From the NCBI GenBank assembly GCA_032622095.1, contig CP136066.1:52294609-52358608 (forward strand): DNA of 64,000 bases. Direction: 5' to 3'. Source of the stretch: Siphonodentalium dalli. Lineage: Eukaryota > Mollusca > Scaphopoda > Gadilida > Siphonodentaliidae. This document shows, piece after piece, positions 34,473-45,258 of this stretch; position 1 is the stretch's first letter, and each line of letters begins with the position of its first letter. The position numbers were made by a program, and so were the translations under genes. The notes beneath the pieces were generated by a model. The model was not told the origin of the DNA and did no database searches. It saw only the letters and a program-made list of their open reading frames with translations.

Positions 34473-35344
34473 TATTACCACCTATATCTTGTCATTTTAA
34501 CCCGAGCACGAGACTATATAGGATAGTAACATAATTCACTGTCTAGAGATTTAGTGCATGGGATTTGGGAAGTGAAAATAAATAAGATTCGATCCTACTT
34601 CATAATCTGTAATTTTCCAATTCCAACATGTCCGATCATCAGCGACATATATAGATTACAGAGTGAACAAATTGATGACACATCACACATAGACCCTGAA
34701 ACATAAATAGGTCCTACTCTATAACACAAATAAACATATACATGCAAAATAAATAAAATACTACTCTACTGTTAATTAATAACTTAATGCTCCAGTATGG
34801 AGGCTTGTTATTTTATTCAAATATATTTAACTTGAATCAAACAGAAATAAACAATGATCAATGAAGTTAAATGAATAAAATGATAAAACATAAATGACAA
34901 CACGTACACATACATACGAACTGAACTGAGATATATTTTGTAAGCTTACCAAGTCGGAATGATTTAGGTCCATAATATTTATGAATGTTTGAAGATTATT
35001 TAAACATTGAAGTTCAGATTAATATGACTTCATTTATTAAACAGATCAGTAACCGAATTACAACACGTCCGCATTGTTTTCAAAGTAAGAGAGAACTAAA
35101 TGTGGCGGGAAAATACTCAGTGCGTGCCTGAGTAGAAGTTAATTAGTGAGCCGTTATTATTATTGGGCCAGTTTAGAATGGCGGGAATGTAGACAGGTAG
35201 AAATAGGCAAACAGGGGCGTGAGGGTGTGCATATGAATTATGTTATTTGTTTAGTATGCTATACATGCACATGCATCATGCTTACATTAATTACAAAAGA
35301 CATAATAATAATATGATATATTTATGTAATTTACCACCGTCACA
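34473..35344 (-). repeat. Gypsy-2 3' LTR
   Basis: 872 bp. It differs from the 5' LTR by an extra atc near 34638 and single changes such as ttttcc/ttttac and catttatta/catttctta. Confidence 0.95.
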
Positions 35345-35358
35345 TCCTCCCCCCTCCT
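35345..35358 (-). other. Gypsy-2 polypurine tract
   Basis: On the minus strand the purine run caggaggggggagga ends directly at the 3' LTR. Confidence 0.8.
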
Positions 35359-36205
35359 GAAAGAAAAATTTACATTCTTGTAAATTCACAACACATACCA
35401 CTGGTAACAGCAATCAAATGTAACTGCAAGTATTTGCAGTTATACATGCTGAAAAGAACTCATAATTCTGTACTTACTTTCATTATTCTAACATTGTGTT
35501 AGTTAACACAAGTCCATCCAATAAACATAACCTATACTCAGGAGGAAAATGTCTTACCCATAACTCTCTGACCAATTTGGCTAGAATACATTATAGTCTG
35601 AAATGAATAGTATATATAGCTGGATGTTATCAATAATAGATAACAAAGTACACTGAAATAAATATATTTCGGCAAATCTGAAACAAAGTATCTTCAGTCT
35701 GAAGAATCCTTGCACCTGAAACAGGTTGCAACATGGAATCTATTTACATCATATACCTGAAACATATGATGAATCACAGTTAAGAGTATAATTAAATACA
35801 CAACGATTAGAAAGGAATGTATTACTACCCACAGAGTATCTGAACAAGGAATATCTTAAAACTGGATCCTCAGCTCGTAAGCACACCTGCAAACTCCCGG
35901 TACGTCAGTTGGAAAATCCTAATAAAATCTCTGCAATATCTCTAGGTAGCAATATTACCAATCAATAAAATCAATTAAATATAAAAAACAAGGTATCACC
36001 TGTAAATCAATCTCTGTCAGACCAAGATTTACATAAACATCAGACCTATTTCTTTGAAAGAGAAACAAGGGCTGAAAATATAATTTGTATGTCTCAACCT
36101 TACAGTATTCTAGGAAGAAACAGATAACTGAAATAAAGTTAGATAGTAGATATGAATACTGGTAATTGACATAATGAGAACAGGATTAATATCATAATTT
36201 CCATA
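35359..36205 (-). other. Gypsy-2 3' non-coding region
   Basis: About 850 bases between the pol stop and the polypurine tract with no open frame, comparable in position to the 1-kb region in gypsy-1. Confidence 0.7.
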
Positions 36206-39200
36206 TCATTCATCAAAAATATTTTTCAGAATATTCTGAAAAACATCAGGAGTAACCTTTGTACAAATCTGGTCTTGCATAAGTTTCTTTAACAACTTAT
36301 CCCGGTAATCGCTACCGCTAGGCTGTAATGAAAGGACAAAATCACCAGATTCTTTCCAGGCTGGAGGTTTACATGCACGTCGACTTCTCCTTGGAGCAAC
36401 TTGTGGCCTATCATCAGATGGAGTATCTGAAATAGCTGCATTAGTCCTCTCATTCTCATCACCTGAAATACCTGTACCATTAACACGTGTACTACTTGTA
36501 CTACGTGTACTTGCTTCCTCAACCGAGATATCACGCCTTATGTCGCTAATCTCATCTTCCATAGAAGCATCATCACCTACATGTGTATTGACTGAAATTT
36601 CTGAAATAGAATTTTCATCATCATTTGACCTTGGATGCGCATCCTCTGTAACTTTATCTCCACTCTTTCGCTGAAAAGTGAAAGGATGATCGTCACCATC
36701 TGGAGATAACTGTTCCCTGAAAGAATCAGAATCGTCACCCTGTCTTCCAGTAACAGTATTGACCTGATTAATTTTATTCTCAGTAGTTCTTACTGGAATA
36801 TCAATCTCAAATTCAAAAGAATCATCAGGTGAAATTACATGAAACTCAGAATTCTTAACAATTTCATCTGAAATAACCTCTTTCTCTTCATTACCTCCAC
36901 CAACATCAACAATCCTGTCTACATTATCAATATTCATATCTGTATCTGCTAAATCTAGTGGCAGATAACCTATAGGAAGAAGATGGTTTCTATGTAACTT
37001 TTTCTCCCTACCACTCTCACTAGTTACAATAAAAACTGGTATGTCTGTGTTCGGCTGACCTGTAACAGTGTAAATTTCTTCCTCGAACTTATCTGCAATT
37101 TTGTGTCTACCATCAAAGGCAAGGATTCTAACTAAAACAAGATCACCCACTGCAAGCACCGCTCCTCTCGCTTTCCTGTCATAATTCTTCTTCTGCTTGT
37201 CTCTGGCCTTTTGTGCTGCATCACTAGCTAATTTATAAGAAAATTTCAATTTTTCCCGCAAGTCAGCAACATAAGCTGAAAAAGAAATTTCACCATCTTC
37301 CTTTACATTTTGATCGATACCACACAATACATCAATAGGAAGCCTGGGGTCTCTCCCGAACATAAGTTTATATGGTGCATATCCTGTGCTCTCATGCCTA
37401 GTGCAATTATATGCATGTACTAAAGTTGAAATATATGATTTCCAGTCTTTCTTTTCCTCAGGATCAAGTGTACCTAACATATCTAATAGTGTTCTGTTAA
37501 ATCTCTCCACTTGACCATTCCCGCTTGGGTGGTATGGAGTCGTTCTACTCTTCTTTATCTTGCATAACTGGCAAAGCTCCTTTATTAATTCTGACTCAAA
37601 ATTGGCTCCTTGGTCGCTATGAATTCTAGCTGGAAAACCATAATAAAGGAGAAATTTATTAAAAAGTACATCAGCTGTAGTTTTAGCTGTCATGTTCTTA
37701 CATGGAAATGCTTGGGCTAACCGAGTGAAATGATCTGTCACTACAAGTAAATATTGAAAGCCTCCTTTACAAACATCAACTGTAAGATAATCAATACAGA
37801 CTAACTCTAAAGGATAAGTAGTGGTAATTGAAACAAGTCTTGACCTGGTATCCACCGGAGATTTACGCCTCAGACATCTAGGACACTGCGAAATAAATTT
37901 CTCCACCGCTCCATCAATACCAGGCCAATAAAACCTTTCCTTAATTAATGAAATTGTCCTTTCTCTACCTGGATGGCCTACATCTGTGTGTAAAGATTTT
38001 AATACAGTAGTTGTAAAAGATGAAGGGACAACGAGCTGAAATTTCTTCTCACCATTTAACTTGGTCTCTCTATATAAGACTCCATTCTGAAATTTAAATA
38101 ATTCAAAATTTCTAGAATATGTAGAATGTTCCTTACAATTAGGAAGAGAATTTCTAGACGGTTTTACTCTACGTCTTACTGCACTCATCCAAGGAGCTAA
38201 AATTAAATCTCTTTCCTGCATTCGTCTCCAATCACGAGGTGACATAACATCAATTTCTGTACTAACAGAATCATCTAAAATATCAACTGCTGCCTCAGAC
38301 ATACAGAGTGAACCTACAAAGTGTTGAGAAATAATCAAACTATTACATATAGCAGAAATAGTACTGGAATCAATCTTTTCCATATATGGATCATCATGTG
38401 ACATCCTAGATAAAATATCTGCATCTGTATTTGCCTTTCCAGGTCTATAATAGATCTGAAAATCAAATGTGCTTATTGAAGCTAACCACCTGTGGGATGT
38501 CGCATCTAGTTTTGCACTACTGAGAACATAAGTTAATGGATTTGAATCAGTATAGACAACAAACTTATGATTATATAAGTAGTCATAGAATTTCTCTGTG
38601 AGACTCCATTTGAGTGCTAAAAATTCTAATTTGTGGGCAGGATAAGACTTTTCAGCAGCTGTGGTTCCCCTGCTTGCATATGCAATTACCCGTAAAACAT
38701 CATTCTGCTTCTGGTATAATACAGCGCCAAGGCCCGAACAGCAAGCATCAGTGTGGACCTCGAATGGTAAAGAATAATCTGGGAAAGCTAAAATGGGAGG
38801 GGAAGTTAAACATTCTTTGAGTTTCACAAAAGCCTTTTCTTCTTCATCACCCCATTTCCATGTACCTGTATAATCTGATTTCCTTTTACTCTTCTGTTTA
38901 CCTTTATTTGTAGGGGGAAAAAGATCTGTGAGTGGTTTCGCAATCTGGCTGAAATTGCGAACAAATTTCCTATAATAAGAAGAAAAAGATACAAAGGATC
39001 TAACTTCCTCTGCATTCTTAGGAGTGGGCCACTTTAAAATCTTCTCAATTTTGTCATCACATGCCTCAATACCATCAGCACTCACTAAAAATCCTAAATA
39101 CTTTATCTTATCACTGAAAAGTGAACACTTGGAGGGGGACAATTTTAAGTTGCATTCTCTCAACCGCTGAAAAATAAGTTTCAACCGATCCAACATTTCG

Positions 39201-40729
39201 ACAAAGCTACCTGCTGGGATGCATAAATCATCCAAATAGATAAAACAAATATCATTTACTAAACCATCCATACAGTGTTCCATCATACGCTGAAAGCTTG
39301 CTGGTGACCCTTTCATTCCTTGTGGAACGCGCTCAAATTCAAAAAATCCTATATTACCAGCATGAAACCCTGTAAATTTCTTATGCTCTTCCACCACATC
39401 CTGCTGGAAATATCCACAGCGTAAATCAAGAGAGGATATGAACCTACAACCATGTAAACTGTCTAAAATTTCCTCTATTCTTGGTAAGGCGTATGCATCT
39501 GAAATTGTTTTCTTATTTATGTCTCGATAGTCTACACAAAGTCTGATTTTTCCATTCGAACGCCTGCAAATAACAACATTGGAACTATATGGGCTTCTTG
39601 AACGTCTTATAACTCCACAAGCTAAAAGCTGCTGAATATAATCTCTAACTTCCTCTATGAGACCAGGAGCAATTCTTCTCGGACGCTGCCTAATGGGTTT
39701 ATCATCAGTCAGATGAATCTCATGTTTAACCTCAGAATAATGCCCTAAATCAAAATCATTTAATGAGAATATATCTGAAAATTCTTTAACAAGATTGGTG
39801 GCTTGTTTCAGCTCATCTGTAGTCAAATTATTGGGATTTAAATTGATCTGCTCAAGGAGAGATAACTCCATATCATTAAATTTCTGTTCCATATCACCTT
39901 CAACTTTAACTGGCTGCAAAGAACAAATAATAGACTTTGGAGAAATGCTAACAGTTCTAGAAGATAAATTACTAAGTTGAACTGGAATAAATTTGTTATC
40001 ATCACTGTCATAATTTACAACACAAGGTGTAATTTCAATGCCATCCATTTTTGGATCAGTGATTTGCTGGAAAATAGCACAAGTTCTATTATAAGGTAAC
40101 TTATGATCTACAAAAGCTAAAATTGTCTTTGAAGTATTTGGATGAATAATAATATTCTCGGAAACTGCACTCTTCACCATACCTAAATTGAATTCATTCT
40201 TTCGGAGTTCCCGCTCTCTTAAAGAAATACATCTAAAAGTAAAGTACCATGGTGTGTCTAAATCAGCTCTTTGTAACCACTGCTTTCCAAACTTCTGTTC
40301 GACTTCACCTAAAACTGATTTCAATATGTTTGTTCCCAGAAGAATTGGAACCTGCAAATTAAATTTGCTATCAGGAACTATCAAGAATATGCATGACATT
40401 GCTTTAAAATCTGAAAACCTTGGTATAGAAATTTCAGTATTTATAAAACCTAAATATGGAAGGTTCTTACCATCTGCACATTCTATTTCAAGTATAGAAT
40501 GTAATGATTCCAACGGAATGTGACTTAAATTCTTCCTGTAAAAAGAATCACCAATGACACTACAAGTTGAGCCTGTATCCAACAAAGATCTGCATTTAAT
40601 GCCAGATATAATAATTTCAGACTCGTTAATCTCTCCATGTAATCCTGGAGGGGTCTTAATTTCTGACCTTACATCAAAATTCTTTCCATCTACGGACGAC
40701 CCATCTCCATAGATGCATTGGAGTTTAAA
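36206..40729 (-). CDS. Gypsy-2 pol polyprotein (expressed by -1 frameshift)
   Basis: The frame opens immediately after an in-frame TAA at 40730-40732, exactly at a TTTAAAC heptamer, and runs 1,507 codons. Numbering from there, protease DTGS is at 51-54, RT has D435 and YLDD 498-501, and RNase H has D661. The integrase finger is H914, H919, C949, C952, and the catalytic triad is D980, D1039 and E1075 with 35 residues between the last two. An acidic linker is followed by a conserved tail at 1444-1507 (RRSRRACKPPAW, then GDFV) matching the gypsy-1 tail. No stop or frameshift was seen. No ATG is needed if the frame is reached from gag; the protease follows within 50 codons. Confidence 0.95.
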   Translation of the reverse strand, partial: FKLQCIYGDGSSVDGKNFDVRSEIKTPPGLHGEINESEIIISGIKCRSLLDTGSTCSVIGDSFYRKNLSHIPLESLHSILEIECADGKNLPYLGFINTEISIPRFSDFKAMSCIFLIVPDSKFNLQVPILLGTNILKSVLGEVEQKFGKQWLQRADLDTPWYFTFRCISLRERELRKNEFNLGMVKSAVSENIIIHPNTSKTILAFVDHKLPYNRTCAIFQQITDPKMDGIEITPCVVNYDSDDNKFIPVQLSNLSSRTVSISPKSIICSLQPVKVEGDMEQKFNDMELSLLEQINLNPNNLTTDELKQATNLVKEFSDIFSLNDFDLGHYSEVKHEIHLTDDKPIRQRPRRIAPGLIEEVRDYIQQLLACGVIRRSRSPYSSNVVICRRSNGKIRLCVDYRDINKKTISDAYALPRIEEILDSLHGCRFISSLDLRCGYFQQDVVEEHKKFTGFHAGNIGFFEFERVPQGMKGSPASFQRMMEHCMDGLVNDICFIYLDDLCIPAGSFVEMLDRLKLIFQRLRECNLKLSPSKCSLFSDKIKYLGFLVSADGIEACDDKIEKILKWPTPKNAEEVRSFVSFSSYYRKFVRNFSQIAKPLTDLFPPTNKGKQKSKRKSDYTGTWKWGDEEEKAFVKLKECLTSPPILAFPDYSLPFEVHTDACCSGLGAVLYQKQNDVLRVIAYASRGTTAAEKSYPAHKLEFLALKWSLTEKFYDYLYNHKFVVYTDSNPLTYVLSSAKLDATSHRWLASISTFDFQIYYRPGKANTDADILSRMSHDDPYMEKIDSSTISAICNSLIISQHFVGSLCMSEAAVDILDDSVSTEIDVMSPRDWRRMQERDLILAPWMSAVRRRVKPSRNSLPNCKEHSTYSRNFELFKFQNGVLYRETKLNGEKKFQLVVPSSFTTTVLKSLHTDVGHPGRERTISLIKERFYWPGIDGAVEKFISQCPRCLRRKSPVDTRSRLVSITTTYPLELVCIDYLTVDVCKGGFQYLLVVTDHFTRLAQAFPCKNMTAKTTADVLFNKFLLYYGFPARIHSDQGANFESELIKELCQLCKIKKSRTTPYHPSGNGQVERFNRTLLDMLGTLDPEEKKDWKSYISTLVHAYNCTRHESTGYAPYKLMFGRDPRLPIDVLCGIDQNVKEDGEISFSAYVADLREKLKFSYKLASDAAQKARDKQKKNYDRKARGAVLAVGDLVLVRILAFDGRHKIADKFEEEIYTVTGQPNTDIPVFIVTSESGREKKLHRNHLLPIGYLPLDLADTDMNIDNVDRIVDVGGGNEEKEVISDEIVKNSEFHVISPDDSFEFEIDIPVRTTENKINQVNTVTGRQGDDSDSFREQLSPDGDDHPFTFQRKSGDKVTEDAHPRSNDDENSISEISVNTHVGDDASMEDEISDIRRDISVEEASTRSTSSTRVNGTGISGDENERTNAAISDTPSDDRPQVAPRRSRRACKPPAWKESGDFVLSLQPSGSDYRDKLLKKLMQDQICTKVTPDVFQNILKNIFDE
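40687..40729 (-). promoter_or_regulatory. Gypsy-2 -1 ribosomal frameshift signal
   Basis: In the gag frame the heptamer reads T TTA AAC (40729-40723). A 7-nt spacer TCCAATG follows, then CATCTATGG (40715-40707), an 11-nt loop and CCGTAGATG (40695-40687), which pair as a 9-bp stem with one G-U. The gag TAG stop (40692-40690) lies in the 3' arm. The loop contains GGGTC, which could pair with GACCC at 40655-40651 to form a pseudoknot. The -1 shift leads exactly into pol. Confidence 0.85.
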
Positions 40730-41846
40730 TTACCTCCCCTACCTGAACCCCGACCTCTGCTGACCTTCTTACAAAAAGGAGGAAAATGGAAATCATTACA
40801 GCCAAAGCACTTTGGAGTATTTGGCTGTACTCTGGAGTAATCAGAATACTGTCTTTGAGATTCTGGAACTGTATGACCTCTGTCAGAAGATGAACCGAAA
40901 TTACGGTTATTTCCAGCACCTCGGTTACCCGAACCTCTGCTCCGATCACCACCACGCTGCCCTCGATCTGAAAATCTGTCGTACCTATTCTGAAAATTAG
41001 GAGTTGGATTCTGAAATGAGTTTGGATTCTGTTGCTGCTGCTTTAATTGAGTAACTTCAGTTTTTAAAGAAGACAGCTGTTTTAATATGGTATCCAGCTT
41101 ATCAGAATCAACTGAAATTTGAGGCTTACAAACAGAAGATTTACTAGTATTGCTACTAGTACTGTGTTCTTGTTCAATCAATCTTAAAGCTGAAAGTAAT
41201 TGGTTGTAAGTTTGACATTCTTTAAGTTTGTATGCTGAAAGGTCTTTCAAATCCTGTCGTAAACCTTCAAAAAATCTATTTTTTAAAAGTTCATCTTCTG
41301 TGTTGGGGATCACCTGTTTTAACATATGAGTTTTTGAATAAAGATCCTCAAGCCTGTTCGCCCAATCAACAACTGATTCTGAAACACCCTGTTTGGAACT
41401 AAAAAAAATTCCTATCATGTTCTCTGCTGAATGAACATCACCATATAAATGTTCAAATTTGTCAAGAACAGTTACGAGTCTAGCTTCTTTGCCTAACCGC
41501 ATCAGAACTTTTGCCGCTTCTCCCCGTAAACATTTCCTAACTGCCATTAATATCTCTGATTCTGAAAATCTAGATTCAACTAAACAATCAATCTCGTATC
41601 TCCACATTGTGTATGAAGAATCTTTATGTTCCCCTGAAAAATTTGAATATGTGGGGGGTTTTTAACCACTAACTGTCTCTCTCCTCTGGCTCTAGAAGCA
41701 TTATCAGTTTCATCATCTTCCTGCTTTACTTTCTGAATAGATGAGAACCAATCCTGAAATTGTTCAACCGAATCCACCTTAGGATTAAATCCCATTGATT
41801 TAAACCCTTCCAAAATGTTTTTCAACGTTTCCTTTTCCTCAGCCAT
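40690..41846 (-). pseudogene. Gypsy-2 gag with one frameshift
   Basis: The ATG at 41844-41846 (MAEEKETLKNILEGF) begins gag. After about 65 codons the homology continues in the -1 frame, at or next to a run of six C (41653-41658). The downstream frame (from 41607, 305 residues) holds a retrotransposon capsid-type region to about residue 145, a Gln-rich and RG-rich stretch, and a zinc knuckle C267-x2-C270-x3-H274-x4-C279, one residue shorter than the canonical CCHC spacing. It stops at 40690, overlapping pol by about 40 bases. A single-base indel is the simplest explanation of the break, so this copy probably cannot make full gag unless that site is itself slippery. Confidence 0.85.
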
Positions 41847-42820
41847 GATTTAGATTAAATCTGAAATGTCTCAAGTAATCAAGTATACTTACCTCAAATA
41901 ATGTCAAAGACAAATTTGAAGAGGGGAGGATCACTGATTGGAGCTATGACTGGATTGGAGCCTCAACTACTGATTTTGCATCAATAAGATTCAATATTCA
42001 ACCAATTATAAGTTAATGTTAGATGACACAAAATTCAACAAATACATGGGTTAGTAATAATAAACAAACAAGTGCTGGGGGCAAGTGAAAGCATAGATGA
42101 AAGAACTAGCCATAGCGAATGAAAATGAAAAAAAATTTCAAAGTCTGAAGTTGACAAAGTATGGGTTAATGCCTTGGCACTGAGAGTGTTAAGTTATTGG
42201 CCAAAGTCAAAACTAAGTTTTATCTCAAACTATTTGGTTTTAAATTTTATTTTAAACCAACTAACTCATATTAAATTATATAAACTGTATTTGGACCATA
42301 CCTATTTAAATCCTATTTAAATTATTTATGGTTAAACAATTTTCTTTCACTCCAACACACACAAAGCACAAATCAAATTCAGAAATGTAAACAGCTGAAT
42401 ATCATGACCTTTAACCGGAAATAACAAGCTGTGACCTTTGAGCTTGACAAAATGACGTCACAGAATTTCCAATTCTAAATATAGATTGACACATTGTTTT
42501 ATGAATGAAACAGAGTGAAACAAGTATTTTGATACGAAAATCAGTTCACAAAATCCTCCGATGTTCAGAATAGCACCAGTAATGTACTGTTCGCGATCCA
42601 CAATCCAAAGAATGCGCGGGTAGTCACATAGGTTCACGGAAACACGGAGTTTGTCGGCCTACACACAGTTACAGCTGATTAGTACAGGAGTACACACACG
42701 TGACACGATGACGATGATTCCAGACATAACAAGTTCAACACACATGCAAGGCATGACACTCACATTGACAGAAACTGTTACAGACGTAACACACATATAT
42801 ATGACACAGTTTAATAGTCC
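41847..42820 (-). other. Gypsy-2 leader
   Basis: About 970 bases between the primer-binding site and the gag ATG, with no open frame of note. A donor-like gaggtaagta lies near 41889 and a tttcag near 41862, too close together to form a normal intron. Confidence 0.6.
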
Positions 42821-42836
42821 GTTTCGTTGGGCGCCA
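42821..42836 (-). other. Gypsy-2 primer-binding site
   Basis: TGGCGCCCAACGAAAC on the minus strand, two bases inside the 5' LTR. TGGCGCCCAACG is a widely used retroelement primer-site core. Confidence 0.85.
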
Positions 42837-42838
42837 TA

Positions 42839-43707
42839 TATTACCACCTATATCTTGTCATTTTAACCCGAGCACGAGACTATATAGGATAGTAACATAA
42901 TTCACTGTCTAGAGATTTAGTGCATGGGATTTGGGAAGTGAAAATAAATAAGATTCGATCCTACTTCATAATCTGTAATTTTACAATTCCAACATGTCCG
43001 ATCAGCGACATATATAGATTACAGAGTGAACAAATTGATGACACATCACACATAGACCCTGAAACATAAATAGGTCCTACTCTATAACACAAATAAACAT
43101 ATACATGCAAAATAAATAAAATACTACTCTACTGTTAATTAATAACTTAATGCTCCAGTATGGAGGCTTGTTATTTTATTCAAATATATTTAACTTGAAT
43201 CAAACAGAAATAAACAATGATCAATGAAGTTAAATGAATAAAATGATAAAACATAAATGACAACACGTACACATACATACGAACTGAACTGAGATATATT
43301 TTGTAAGCTTACCAAGTCGGAATGATTTAGGTCCATAATATTTATGAATGTTTGAAGATTATTTAAACATTGAAGTTCAGATTAATATGACTTCATTTCT
43401 TAAACAGATCAGTAACCGAATTACAACACGTCCGCATTGTTTTCAAAGTAAGAGAGAACTAAATGTGGCGGGAAAATACTCAGTGCGTGCCTGAGTAGAA
43501 GTTAATTAGTGAGCCGTTATTATTATTGGGCCAGTTTAGAATGGCGGGAATGTAGACAGGTAGAAATAGGCAAACAGGGGCGTGAGGGTGTGCATATGAA
43601 TTATGTTATTTGTTTAGTATGCTATACATGCACATGCATCATGCTTACATTAATTACAAAAGACATAATAATAATATGATATATTTATGTAATTTACCAC
43701 CGTCACA
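42839..43707 (-). repeat. Gypsy-2 5' LTR
   Basis: 869 bp, near-identical to 34473-35344. Outer end TGTGACGGTGG abuts the GTAC duplication at 43708-43711. Confidence 0.95.
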
Positions 43708-43738
43708 GTACATCGATTTTGGGTTCTCCCTGACCTGT
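43708..43738 (-). repeat. Bracketing inverted repeat, right copy, outer part
   Basis: gtacatcgattttgggttct and following bases complete the repeat interrupted at 34472. They match 21481-21519 in reverse complement. Confidence 0.9.
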
Positions 43739-44483
43739 TTAAAAGTTAATAAAACGGTCCTCACCTAATCAACAAAAGTACCAATTTCTGCTAAACATTT
43801 GGTGGAATATTATATAGGCAAAAGTTACCTGCTTCAGCTTGAAATCCAGGTACCACAGAAGACAACACTCCTGCGGAAATGACACACTGATTATAGTGAT
43901 AAATATAATTTATTTGCTGAACAATTTCAACAAGTAAAAATGTCGGTTTCAAATAACAGATGCTGTTATTGAGCGTTCTGTATTGGGCTCAACCGCTCCA
44001 AAGCTACTATTGCTATCGTTTGTGTTCACGAGGTCTTCAAGTTATTTTAGCGACAAGTTTCATCCTAATAGTTATTTGGCATTTCATGTGCATTTGTCAT
44101 GGAAACGATAACTTTTCAGAGAGCATTGTATTTGCCATGCAACTCCCTGGATAGTGGATACATAACAGGAATGGAATTTTGTATATTTCTCTATTGTTTG
44201 CTTTTTGAGATTATACTAGGGTCCTATGAATATTCGATTCGTTATTCAATTCGGTCCCAATACGTATACATTTTGCCGATGCAGCGGAAAATGTTACATG
44301 GAAAGTGGAAGTGGGAACAATTGGGGTTAACTATTCGCCTAACAGGAACGGAACCAGGGACGTACAGGAACAGCATCCGGGTAACAAGTGACTATTCTGT
44401 GTAACAGGAACCAATTATACAGCATTCGATAACTTATAACATCTCTCCTGCATGAATATTGCAAAATTGATTAATTACTTCTT
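43739..44483. other. Non-coding stretch
   Basis: No supported gene. The 44099-44404 frame has no recognisable domain. Confidence 0.4.
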
Positions 44484-45258
44484 AGAATTAAACGTATAAT
44501 TGGCGAGGAACGTCGAGCGGTGAATCGGCAATTCCTGTTCCTGGTAAATTCAGCACCCGGACACCCGTCAATTTTTTTCAAAGATTTTGTTCAGAATGTG
44601 GGATGAAAACTACTAAATGTGTTGGATATTATTGAGTTAGTTGCAAAAAATTTGAAGTTTTCGACGAATTTTCTGTTGCTGGCAAATTCAGCCCCGCGCG
44701 CGGACTCTTGTCAGTCATTTGTCGAAGTTTTTGGTCAGAATGTGGCATAAAACTACTACATTTGTCAGAATTAGAGACATAATGGGTTGTACTCGTCCTA
44801 ATTTAGACAGAATGGGTTGTACTCGTCCTAATTTAGACAGAATGGGTTGTACTCGTCCTAATTTAGACAGAATGGGTTGTACTCGTCCTGATTTAGACAG
44901 AATGAGTTGTACTCGTCCTAATTTTAAGAATGTGTTTCGGTATTATTGTGTTAGTTGCGAATAATCTGACATTTTCGACAAACAAACTGTTCCTGTTCCT
45001 GACTAATTTTGCCCGGAACGGAATGATGTCAACTATTTTTCAAAGTTTTTTCCAGAAATTTGTTGAATAAAACTCATCCTATGTTTCAGAAATTGGTGCA
45101 ATGATTAATACTCTTCCCATGTCTATGAATATGTGTCGGAGACATTGCGTAATTTTCAATAAATCGGCGACTTTCTATGAAGAATCTGTTCCGTTCCTCG
45201 GGGTGATATTTGCAGATTCGCCGCTCGACGTTCCTTGTCAGTTATACGATTAATTATC
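44484..45258. mobile_element. ~775-bp non-autonomous element with terminal inverted repeats
   Basis: The left end carries cgtataattggc followed by gaggaacgtcgagcgg. The right end carries their reverse complement (ccgctcgacgttcctt then gtcagttatacg), giving imperfect ~45-bp terminal repeats. The interior holds about three degenerate ~225-bp units, each with ttcctgttcctg..aaattca and a cagaatgtg..aaaactac block. No transposase frame is present. Confidence 0.8.
44781..44930 (+). repeat. 30-bp minisatellite, five copies
   Basis: aatgggttgtactcgtccta with atttagacag is repeated five times at exact 30-bp spacing. The fourth unit has a c-t-g change and the fifth is partial. It keeps a 10-codon frame open, but it lies inside a non-coding element. 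Confidence 0.97.

Larger units (their letters stand above)
34473..43707 (-). mobile_element. Gypsy-2: Ty3/gypsy LTR retrotransposon
   Basis: A 9.2-kb element on the minus strand with LTRs of 872 bp (34473-35344, 3') and 869 bp (42839-43707, 5'), starting TGTGACGGTG. GTAC is duplicated on both sides (34469-34472, 43708-43711). LTRs differ by a 3-bp indel and about two substitutions seen by eye, so it is young but older than gypsy-1. It has a TGGCGCCCAACG primer site, a gag with one break, an intact pol in the -1 frame and a polypurine tract. Confidence 0.97.

Noticed and set aside
44781-44930. CRISPR-like regular 30-bp repeats
   Set aside because: The units are directly adjacent with no spacers and lie in a eukaryotic transposable element.
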